This document shows, one piece after another, positions 1-4,847 of a DNA stretch of 8,573 nt. Origin of the DNA: Myxococcales bacterium. GTDB taxonomy: Bacteria > Myxococcota > Bradymonadia > UBA7976 > UBA1532. The notes beneath the pieces are model-generated. The model made no database searches. It saw nothing but the letters and a program-made list of their open reading frames with translations, and was not told the origin of the DNA. Position 1 is the first letter of the stretch; every line of letters begins with the position of its first letter. Where the stretch lies: positions 1 to 8,573 of the forward strand of contig JAGQJJ010000126.1 of assembly GCA_020430675.1 (NCBI GenBank). Direction: 5' to 3'. The position numbers were made by a program, and so were the translations under genes.

Positions 1-2
1 TG

Positions 3-209
3 GCTTACGAGGCGACGCTCCGGTGGATGGAGCGCAATCTGGCCTCTTCCGGGGCCCGAGTTCGCTTCGAGACGGTGATCGATCTACCCGAGGTCATCGC
101 CGCCCACGTCGAGGCCCCAAACCGCAAGACGCGGTGGACGGGCATCAACGTGAGCCAATATGGCGGCGCGGTCTGGATCTTTGTCATTGCGCGCAGCGGG
201 TCCGAATGA
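3..209 (+). CDS. C-terminal end of an unidentified protein (5' end outside window)
   Basis: The frame is open from the first full codon at position 3 and ends at TGA 207-209, giving 68 visible residues. The fragment begins AYEATLRWMERNL and ends VIARSGSE. It alternates helical and strand-like stretches, has no cysteine, no membrane segment and no motif I recognise. The internal ATG at 27 has no Shine-Dalgarno sequence and the frame stays open upstream of it, so I treat this as the tail of a longer gene, not a 60-residue protein. It lies 31 nt upstream of the tRNA pair on the same strand, so read-through into the tRNAs is possible. No function can be proposed. Confidence 0.55.
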   Translation, partial: AYEATLRWMERNLASSGARVRFETVIDLPEVIAAHVEAPNRKTRWTGINVSQYGGAVWIFVIARSGSE

Positions 210-240
210 TAAAGGGCCTGCGCGATCCGTTCTCGGTTGA

Positions 241-314
241 TCGGGGATCGTCTAATGGTAGGACTACGGGTTCTGGTCCCGTCTATCTAGGTTCGAATCC
301 TAGTCCCCGAGCCA
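241..314 (+). tRNA. tRNA-Gln (anticodon CTG, reads CAG)
   Basis: A full cloverleaf can be drawn. The acceptor stem TCGGGGA (241-247) pairs perfectly with TCCCCGA (304-310). The D arm is GTCT/GGAC. The anticodon stem ACGGG/CCCGT encloses the loop TTCTGGT (271-277) with CTG at 273-275. The variable region is 4 nt and the T arm is CTAGG-TTCGAAT-CCTAG. The discriminator is G311 and CCA is encoded at 312-314. It is the first of two tRNA genes, followed after 25 nt by tRNA-Glu; both probably come from one transcript. Confidence 0.97.
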
Positions 315-339
315 AATTCGGCTCGTTTTGTGCGCTTTT

Positions 340-411
340 GGCCCGTTCGTCTAGCGGTCAGGACGCTGGCCTCTCACGCCGGTAACACGGGTTCGAGTCC
401 CGTACGGGTCA
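340..411 (+). tRNA. tRNA-Glu (anticodon CTC, reads GAG)
   Basis: The acceptor stem GGCCCGT (340-346) pairs with ACGGGTC (404-410) with one G-T wobble. The D arm is GTCT/GGAC. The anticodon stem CTGGC/GCCGG (one wobble) holds the loop CTCTCAC (371-377) with CTC at 373-375. The variable loop is TAAC and the T arm is ACGGG-TTCGAGT-CCCGT. The discriminator is A411. The next bases are CAA, so the 3' CCA is not encoded, unlike the neighbouring tRNA-Gln, and would be added by nucleotidyltransferase. A terminator hairpin starts 3 nt downstream. Confidence 0.96.
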
Positions 412-414
412 CAA

Positions 415-451
415 AAAAGCCCCTCGGCTCACGCCGGGGGGCTTTTCCTTT
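415..451 (+). terminator. Intrinsic terminator of the tRNA-Gln/tRNA-Glu unit
   Basis: A 14-bp stem pairs 415-428 with 433-446 around the 4-nt loop TCAC; the only non-Watson-Crick pair is one T-G wobble. The 3' arm ends in TTTT and is followed by CC and a second T-run. This is a textbook Rho-independent terminator directly after tRNA-Glu. The A-run at the left end of the stem would also give it some activity on the minus strand, so it could stop transcription leaving ribA too. Confidence 0.92.
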
Positions 452-550
452 TTCTGCGACACAAAACCCCCACGGGCGCCGGAGCACGCCTCCGACGCGC
501 TGGTCGCGAGCGCGATCACCGCCCGACGGACTGCATGCCGTATTGGGGTG

Positions 551-567
551 CGCCGCCCGCGGCGGCG
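551..567. other. GC-only hairpin downstream of ribA
   Basis: CGCCGCC (551-557) and GGCGGCG (561-567) form a perfect 7-bp stem with a 3-nt loop. It begins 16 nt after the ribA stop codon on the minus strand. No T-run follows on that strand, so it is not a canonical intrinsic terminator; it could protect the transcript 3' end or help Rho-dependent termination. The other bases between the tRNA terminator and ribA (452-583) show nothing recognisable. Confidence 0.35.
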
Positions 568-583
568 AGGTCTGGCGGCGCGT

Positions 584-1249
584 TCAGATCGCTTCGGAAG
601 CGACCTCGGGCGGCTCGCTGGCGGCCTTGACCTGGTTGTACAGGTGGCCCATGCGCACGCGCTTGGTCTCAAGGTAGCCGGCGTTGACCGGGTTGACGCC
701 CGCCACGAGCGGGATGCGCCCGACCACCGGCAGGCCAGCGTCGCGCAGGCCGTCGACCTTGAGCGGGTTGTTGGTGATCAGCACCACGCTCTGCACGTCA
801 AGCGCCTTGAGCATGTCGACGGCGACGCCGTAGCTGCGCAGATCGTCGGCAAAACCGAGCAGCCGGTTGGCGTCCACCGTGTCAACGCCGTGCTCCTGCA
901 GGCGATAGGCGCGAATCTTGTTGCCCAGCCCGATGCCGCGGCCCTCCTGGCGCAGATACAGCACCACGCCGTGGCCCTTCTCTTGAATCAACCGGAGCGA
1001 AGCGTCGAGCTGCGCCTTGCAATCGCATTTGAGCGAACCAAGCACCTCGCTGGTGAGGCACTCGGAGTGCACGCGCACCGGCAGGGCCTCGCTGCCTTCG
1101 ACCTCACCCACCGAGATGGCCAGATGCTCGCGGTCGCCGTCGCGATAGACGCGCACGTCGAAGATGCCGTTTTCAGTCGGCAGCTGCGTCCGCGCATAGA
1201 ACGGCCACTCCCCTCGCGAACACCCGACAAGCTGATCGTCCCGAGCCAT
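584..1249 (-). CDS. ribA: GTP cyclohydrolase II (riboflavin biosynthesis)
   Basis: This 221-aa protein should convert GTP to 2,5-diamino-6-ribosylamino-4(3H)-pyrimidinone 5'-phosphate plus formate and pyrophosphate, the first committed step of riboflavin synthesis, in the cytoplasm. The Zn ligands appear as HSEC (C64) and CDC (C75, C77), with the same spacing as C54/C65/C67 of E. coli RibA. Then come LRQEGRGIGLGNKIRAY (99-115), DTVDAN (123-128) and TNNP. D136 and R138 in ADDLR match the catalytic D126/R128 of E. coli at a constant +10 offset. It is a single-domain enzyme, not the RibB-RibA fusion found in many bacteria. The ATG is chosen because GAGGTGA (1251-1257) lies just upstream. It is divergent from the lipoprotein gene at 1414, and no other rib gene is in view. 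Confidence 0.97.
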   Translation of the reverse strand: MARDDQLVGCSRGEWPFYARTQLPTENGIFDVRVYRDGDREHLAISVGEVEGSEALPVRVHSECLTSEVLGSLKCDCKAQLDASLRLIQEKGHGVVLYLRQEGRGIGLGNKIRAYRLQEHGVDTVDANRLLGFADDLRSYGVAVDMLKALDVQSVVLITNNPLKVDGLRDAGLPVVGRIPLVAGVNPVNAGYLETKRVRMGHLYNQVKAASEPPEVASEAI

Positions 1250-1281
1250 ATCACCTCACACGTCGGCACAGATCGGCATGC

Positions 1282-1310
1282 ACCCTAACGAGCAGCCGAG
1301 GTCGCGTCAA
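1282..1310 (-). promoter_or_regulatory. Candidate sigma-70-type promoter of ribA
   Basis: On the minus strand TTGACG (1305-1310) and TAGGGT (1282-1287) are separated by exactly 17 bp. The -35 matches the consensus at 5 of 6 positions and the -10 at 3 of 6. Transcription would start near 1275, giving a leader of about 26 nt that contains little beyond the ribosome binding site. The -35 lies between two direct copies of CCTCGG (1296-1301 and 1311-1316, 15 bp apart). Confidence 0.4.
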
Positions 1311-1379
1311 CCGAGGCCGGGGTGCCGGCCGCCTCACGACAAGATGCACATCGGCCCGCACGGTTGCAGCGGGAGTTTT

Positions 1380-1407
1380 TTGTTTTTACGTCATGTAGGT
1401 TTATAAC
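1380..1407 (+). promoter_or_regulatory. Candidate promoter for a leaderless lipoprotein mRNA
   Basis: TATAAC (1402-1407) is a 5/6 match to the -10 consensus. TTGTTT (1380-1385) is a partial -35 match with a 16-bp spacer, preceded by a T-rich tract (1376-1381) that could act as an UP element. The usual distance from -10 to +1 puts the transcription start at about 1414, which is the A of the lipoprotein ATG. No Shine-Dalgarno sequence is present before that ATG. Confidence 0.5.
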
Positions 1408-1413
1408 ACACAC

Positions 1414-2058
1414 ATGCAATGGTTGGTGCCCCTGCTGCTGGCTGGTGTCGCCCTGGGCGGTTGCGCGGCGATCGCGCCGCCGACGGACCTGCGGCCGGCG
1501 TCTCATCCGCTGCTGGAGGCCTTCGGGCGACCGCCGTCTCTCGCGTCGACGCAGCGGGCGGCAAAGCCGGCCAAGCCGCGCCCCGCTCGCCCGGCACCGC
1601 GACCTCGCGCGCCCACTGCCCCGTCCGAAGGCATGACGCACCTCGCCGACCTCGAAGGCGCAACCACGCTGAACGGCGCCCCCCTCTCCGACCTGGCCCT
1701 CGCCCACGCCGCGTTGCCGGCCGCCGCCTCAATGACGACGGTCGATGAAGTCCACCGACGTGCGCGGCCCGTCGGGGACGAGGCGCGCATGGGCGACATC
1801 CTGTTCTTCGACGGCGCCGGCGGTGCGCCCGAGCTGGCGGTCGTGGTCGACGTGAACGACGACGGCGTGCTCGAGGCCCTCGCGGTCATTCGCGGCGCGG
1901 TTCGTCGGGTGAAAATCGACCGCGCCCACCCCCACTCGCGACGCCACAAGGGCCGCGTGGTCAACAGCTTCCTGCGCGTGCGGCGCCGCGATGATGAGCC
2001 GCAGGCGGCCTATCTGGCCGGCCAGCTGCTGCGCGAAGTGCGTTCGTTGCAGGACTGA
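1414..2058 (+). CDS. Lipoprotein with a degenerate CHAP/NlpC-P60-like domain
   Basis: The 214-aa protein has a lipoprotein signal peptide (residues 1-16) ending in the lipobox LGGC with C17 as the lipidated residue. A Pro/Ala/Arg-rich spacer follows (about 48-70), then a C-terminal domain (about 126-212). The domain contains GDILFFDG, a strand AVVVDVNDDG, GRVVNSFLRV (180-189) and LAGQLLREV. This pattern resembles CHAP or NlpC/P60 cell-wall amidase domains of myxobacteria, which read GDLVFF, THVGVV and then GRVLNDYLR. C17 is the only cysteine and the expected His before the VVV strand is replaced by Leu, so I infer a non-catalytic, perhaps binding, version. The family match is from memory and moderate. 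There is no Shine-Dalgarno sequence; the start looks leaderless. The stop codon is 1 nt from that of the convergent ZAS gene. Confidence 0.78.
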   Translation: MQWLVPLLLAGVALGGCAAIAPPTDLRPASHPLLEAFGRPPSLASTQRAAKPAKPRPARPAPRPRAPTAPSEGMTHLADLEGATTLNGAPLSDLALAHAALPAAASMTTVDEVHRRARPVGDEARMGDILFFDGAGGAPELAVVVDVNDDGVLEALAVIRGAVRRVKIDRAHPHSRRHKGRVVNSFLRVRRRDDEPQAAYLAGQLLREVRSLQD

Positions 2059-2059
2059 C

Positions 2060-3013
2060 TCAATCGGCGGGACGGGCCCAGGCCAGCCGCAGCGGCCGCT
2101 CGCTGGGCAGGCTGAGCTGCCGCTCGATCAACCGCGCGTCCTGCGCCCGCGCCGCTTCGAGGTACCGGCGCCCTTCCCCCGACAAACGGCCGCCGGCCTT
2201 GATGAAGTGGGCCTTGGCCAGATTGTAGAGCACGATGACGTCGCTGGCGTCGCCGGCCAGGCAGGCCTGCAGGGCGGGGATGGACTCATCGGGGCGCCCG
2301 CCGAGCAGCGCCGGCAGCGTGGCCAGCGCGATGCGCGCCGGCCGGACCAACGGCGAGGGGCCGAGGTCGACGATGGCCTGAAAACGCGCCGCCGCTTCGG
2401 GCTCGCGGCCCGCCTTCACGTGAGCCAGCGCCTGGTAATAGGTCGCCGGCGCGCGCAGGGCCGGCACGGTCTCGCCGACGACCGCCATGCCCGCGATGAG
2501 CTGGCTGAGCCGGTCGTCGTCCACCGTCGGGGGCCGCAAGCGCCGGGCCACATCGGCCAGATCGATGCCCTCCACCCGGTCCGCGTCATGCCAGTCGCGC
2601 AGCTCTTCGACCAGATCCGCCCCCCGTCGGCGTTCAGCGCGCGGATCGGCGATCGGCTCGGACGCGGCCCGGATGCCGTCGCCGTAGTCGTAGAGGAACT
2701 CGGCCTTGAGGATCTCGTAGAGCATGCGGCCGATCGTCTCCAGATCGGCCAGCCGCAAGCGTTCGGCCAGGTCGTCGTAGGCGGGGATGTCATCGGGGCG
2801 GCACTGCTCGGCGTCGTCGAGGTCGAAGACCTCATCGCCGTCCCACTGATGCAAGACCAACTGCGTGCGCAGCGATTGATAGAAGCGGGCGCAGGCCGCG
2901 CAGGTGGCGAAGTGGGCGTTGATCTCGGCCGCGCGCAGGGTGCCGAGCTCGCCGTCGAGCAGACTCACCATGTCTGTCGAGACCTGCTGGCAGTCGAGCG
3001 ATCCGCGTGGCAC
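2060..3013 (-). CDS. Putative soluble ZAS anti-sigma factor with TPR-like repeats
   Basis: This 317-aa protein begins with a zf-HC2/ZAS zinc motif: C8, then 25 residues, H34-x3-C38-x2-C41 (HFATCAAC). Proteins with this motif usually bind and hold an ECF sigma factor; in thiol-sensing members the zinc is lost on oxidation. No membrane helix is present, so it should be cytoplasmic. The middle (60-180) is acidic and charged. Residues about 190-300 form helix pairs such as YYQALAHVKAGREPEAAARF and VLYNLAKAHF, which look like tetratricopeptide repeats. The GTG start (3011-3013) is supported by GGAGGAG (3020-3026) 6 nt upstream. It lies 68 nt after the sigma gene in the same direction, the classic place for a cognate anti-sigma gene. 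The pairing is inferred; the zinc motif is seen directly. Confidence 0.82.
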   Translation of the reverse strand: MPRGSLDCQQVSTDMVSLLDGELGTLRAAEINAHFATCAACARFYQSLRTQLVLHQWDGDEVFDLDDAEQCRPDDIPAYDDLAERLRLADLETIGRMLYEILKAEFLYDYGDGIRAASEPIADPRAERRRGADLVEELRDWHDADRVEGIDLADVARRLRPPTVDDDRLSQLIAGMAVVGETVPALRAPATYYQALAHVKAGREPEAAARFQAIVDLGPSPLVRPARIALATLPALLGGRPDESIPALQACLAGDASDVIVLYNLAKAHFIKAGGRLSGEGRRYLEAARAQDARLIERQLSLPSERPLRLAWARPAD

Positions 3014-3019
3014 CGGGCA

Positions 3020-3043
3020 CTCCTCCGCTGTCTTCGGCGGAGG
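3020..3043 (-). promoter_or_regulatory. Hairpin enclosing the ZAS gene ribosome binding site
   Basis: CCTCCGC (3022-3028) and GCGGAGG (3037-3043) form a perfect 7-bp stem with an 8-nt loop. In the minus-strand mRNA the 3' arm contains most of the Shine-Dalgarno sequence GGAGGAG (3020-3026), so folding would hide the ribosome binding site of the putative anti-sigma gene. No T-run follows, so termination is unlikely. The region 3044-3081 between it and the sigma stop codon shows nothing else. Confidence 0.45.
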
Positions 3044-3081
3044 GTAACAGAGTCGCGCGCGGTTGGCGCGCGTCGCGTGCG

Positions 3082-4086
3082 TCAGCGGGCGCCAGCGAGC
3101 GCCGCCGATGCCGCCTCGGCCGGCCGGGTCACGCAGCCCTTGTCGCCGGTGTGCAGGCGGTGCGTCTCGTGCAGGCAGCGCGCGCAGACACCGTCGCCCA
3201 TCTCGGTCGTCCAGCGCAGCATGTTGAGGCGCAGCGCGCGCTGGTCCTGCAGCTCGCCGAAGCCGATATGGCCCTCCAGCCCGGGAATGTCGCGCAACAG
3301 CGGCATCAAGGTGCGATCGCGGCGCAGGCGCGCGCGGCGGACCAGGTTGCCCACATCGGTGCGTTTGACGCCGAGCGCGTCGGCGATCTCGTCGTAGCCA
3401 CGCCCGTCGATCTCGACCAGCACCAGCGCGGCGCGCTCTGCGTCCGGCAGCTCGTTGACCGCCTCCAGCACGGCGGCGCGCAAAGCGCGGGCCAGCTCAA
3501 GGCGCTGGCGGCGCACCATCTGCTGCTCGGGGTCATGGCGCGCGGTGCCCAGCGTCCACGGGGCGCCGCCATCGCTGCGGTCGTCCATCGACTCGCGATA
3601 CTCCGGCCGACGGCGGCGCAGATGGTCGATCGTGCGGTGGTCGGCGATGGCGAGCAGCAGCGCGTAGCGCAGCGAATGCTGCTCGCGGCAGGCGCCGCGC
3701 AGCAGACCGTGCACCGCCTCGGCGGTGGCGGCGACGAGATCGGCGACCTCGTCGCAATGCGGATCCTGCCCCGCGCGGGCCAGCCGGCGACGCACGCGGG
3801 CGGCCCAGCGACGGTTGAGCACCTCAAAGACAAACGCGGCCAGCGGCTCGGCGCGGTAGCCGACGTCGAGGCAACCGTTGAGGATGGACTCGAAGGCGTG
3901 GATCGAATCGGGCTGCACATCGGCGAAGACCCGGTCGAGCACCGCGATCACCGCCTGGCGGCGCGCGGTGCGCTCCGAATCGTCGGCGCCGCGGGCCAGC
4001 GCGGCGAGGACTTGCGCCCGCAGCCGACACGCGGCGGGCACGACCTGCAAGGGGCGATGGGCAGATTCGGCGGCGTGGGCGGGCAT
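3082..4086 (-). CDS. Large ECF-like RNA polymerase sigma factor
   Basis: The 334-aa protein has sigma-70 region 2 at about 83-160, with DEVADLV and AIADHRTIDHLRRRR (the core-binding and -10 recognition helices). Region 4 is at about 200-258, with AVNELPDAERAALVLVEIDG followed by the helix-turn-helix YDEIADALGVKRTDVGNLVRRARLR cut here as residues 231-255. It is longer than a typical ECF factor of about 190 residues: it has an N-terminal extension of about 80 residues and a C-terminal tail of about 75 that carries a Cys/His cluster (C301, C304, H306, H309, H312, C318). I chose the ATG at 4084-4086 because it shares its A with the stop of the upstream gene (TGATG) and has GGGGAG (4094-4099) 7 nt before it; an upstream ATG at 4227 would lie deep inside that gene. 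It should direct polymerase to a small regulon, probably held by the downstream ZAS protein. Confidence 0.85.
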   Translation of the reverse strand: MPAHAAESAHRPLQVVPAACRLRAQVLAALARGADDSERTARRQAVIAVLDRVFADVQPDSIHAFESILNGCLDVGYRAEPLAAFVFEVLNRRWAARVRRRLARAGQDPHCDEVADLVAATAEAVHGLLRGACREQHSLRYALLLAIADHRTIDHLRRRRPEYRESMDDRSDGGAPWTLGTARHDPEQQMVRRQRLELARALRAAVLEAVNELPDAERAALVLVEIDGRGYDEIADALGVKRTDVGNLVRRARLRRDRTLMPLLRDIPGLEGHIGFGELQDQRALRLNMLRWTTEMGDGVCARCLHETHRLHTGDKGCVTRPAEAASAALAGAR

Positions 4087-4709
4087 CAGCGGGCTCCCCG
4101 GCGGCGGCGGCAGAGGCCAAGGACAAGCAGCGCGGCGGCCCAGGCGGGCGACGGGGCGCTGTTGGTCGGGCTCTGGTCGCATCCATAGGCCGGCGGGCCG
4201 TGCATCGACTTGTAGGCCTTGGCCCACTTGACGTCGTCATCGGCGCCATCGTCGTCCGAGGCCGCCTCAGCGGCGTCTTCGCTGGCGCTGGCGGTCTTGC
4301 CATCGGCCGAGGCGTCGTCGGAGTCGTCGCCATTGGTGGCCGAGCCGTCGTCGCCATCATCACCGCCGAAGCTGGCGCCGGCGGGCTGTGAGTCGGGTCG
4401 ACGCGGCTCGTCGGGGCGTACCTCGCCTTGGGCGCGCTCTTCGACGTCGTCGTCTACGGGATGGGGGGCGGGCAGGATGAACGAGGCGATCCCGCCGTGT
4501 GCCGCGCAGAAGTCCGCGGTCGACCAGACATCGGCGCTCTTGGGGTCATTGCTGACGCGCACGACGCCGACCTTATCGGTCGAGACTTCGACCACGTCGG
4601 CTTGGGCATCCTTGATGGCGGGTTGGCCCTGGCAATCGATGCGGGGCGTGGCCTGGGCGGCAGAGGCCCAGGCGATGCCGAGTGCGATGGCAAGCGTGCG
4701 GCGAATCAT
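4086..4709 (-). CDS. MYXO-CTERM-type surface-sorted acidic protein
   Basis: This 207-aa protein has a Sec signal peptide (MIRRTLAIALGIAWASAAQA, cleavage after A20). A small folded part (21-80) contains C26 and C68, which could form a disulphide. A long low-complexity stretch rich in Asp, Ser, Ala and Gly follows (115-160). The C-terminus is GC at 176-177, a spacer, a hydrophobic segment (about 187-200) and RRRRGAR. That layout is the MYXO-CTERM sorting tail, whose Cys is processed for surface anchoring in myxobacteria; here there is one Cys before the helix. The ATG at 4707-4709 follows GGGAGGG (4714-4720) by 4 nt and begins the signal peptide; an in-frame ATG at 4820 would add 37 residues that spoil it. 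It is first in the trio and is translationally coupled to the sigma gene, so it may be the envelope sensor or a regulated product. That role is inferred. Confidence 0.8.
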   Translation of the reverse strand: MIRRTLAIALGIAWASAAQATPRIDCQGQPAIKDAQADVVEVSTDKVGVVRVSNDPKSADVWSTADFCAAHGGIASFILPAPHPVDDDVEERAQGEVRPDEPRRPDSQPAGASFGGDDGDDGSATNGDDSDDASADGKTASASEDAAEAASDDDGADDDVKWAKAYKSMHGPPAYGCDQSPTNSAPSPAWAAALLVLGLCRRRRGAR

Positions 4710-4727
4710 CAAACCCTCCCGAGCGAA

Positions 4728-4746
4728 GCGCGTGAAGGTCACGCGC
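4728..4746. promoter_or_regulatory. 8-bp inverted repeat next to the MYXO-CTERM ribosome binding site
   Basis: GCGCGTGA (4728-4735) and TCACGCGC (4739-4746) are perfect inverted copies around AGG. On the minus strand the dyad ends 7 nt before the GGGAGGG ribosome binding site. It could be a repressor operator or, in RNA, a tight hairpin with a 3-nt loop. Confidence 0.45.
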
Positions 4747-4760
4747 CGTGGCGGGCGGGC

Positions 4761-4837
4761 TGCCATGCAAAGATGGCACCAACGGAAAGTTCGCGCGGCG
4801 GAATATTCCGTGCGGCTCAACCCATTGAAAAAGTTCC
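4761..4837 (-). promoter_or_regulatory. Probable promoter and operator region of the sigma-factor trio
   Basis: This stretch between tsaE and the MYXO-CTERM gene holds three kinds of signal. TGCCAT (4761-4766) and ATGGCA (4773-4778) form an inverted repeat with a 6-nt spacer. CGGAATATTCCG (4799-4810) is a 12-bp perfect palindrome. On the minus strand GAACTTT occurs twice (4830-4836 and 4786-4792, 44 bp apart); the upstream copy is GGAACTTT, which matches the classic ECF -35 motif GGAAC. I could not find a convincing -10 partner for either, so the exact promoter is unresolved. Confidence 0.35.
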
Positions 4838-4847
4838 GGTTTTCGGA

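Noticed and set aside
181..215. Promoter for the tRNA pair (TTGTCA or TTGCGC with GATAAA)
   Set aside because: Spacers are 21 and 15 bp and the -10 match is weak; I could not choose a convincing pair, so it is not listed.
241..411. tRNA genes as an integration site with an adjacent mobile element
   Set aside because: Both tRNAs are complete, followed directly by their terminator and ribA; there is no integrase and no duplicated tRNA 3' end in the window.
1355..1387. Terminator-like hairpin CCCGC/GCGGG followed by T-runs on the plus strand
   Set aside because: The stem is only 5 bp with a 9-nt loop, no plus-strand gene lies upstream to terminate, and the T-tract fits better as the upstream part of the lipoprotein promoter.
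1250..1413. FMN riboswitch upstream of ribA
   Set aside because: No stretch resembling the conserved FMN aptamer was found on the minus strand.
1991..3397. Long plus-strand open frame (468 codons) opposite the ZAS and sigma genes
   Set aside because: Its product is Arg/Ala-rich with no motif, and the opposite strand has clear zinc-motif and sigma domains; long antisense frames are expected in GC-rich DNA.
3007..4188. Plus-strand open frame of 393 codons opposite the sigma gene
   Set aside because: The protein has no recognisable domain and no ribosome binding site; it is the shadow of sigma regions 2 and 4.
4087..4227. Upstream start for the sigma factor at 4227
   Set aside because: The extra 47 residues are Pro/Arg-rich, overlap the MYXO-CTERM coding region by 141 nt and lack a ribosome binding site; the TGATG start at 4086 fits better.
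4710..4820. N-terminal extension of the MYXO-CTERM protein from an ATG at 4820
   Set aside because: It would place 37 residues before a good signal peptide, cover the inverted repeats, and ignore the strong GGGAGGG before 4709.
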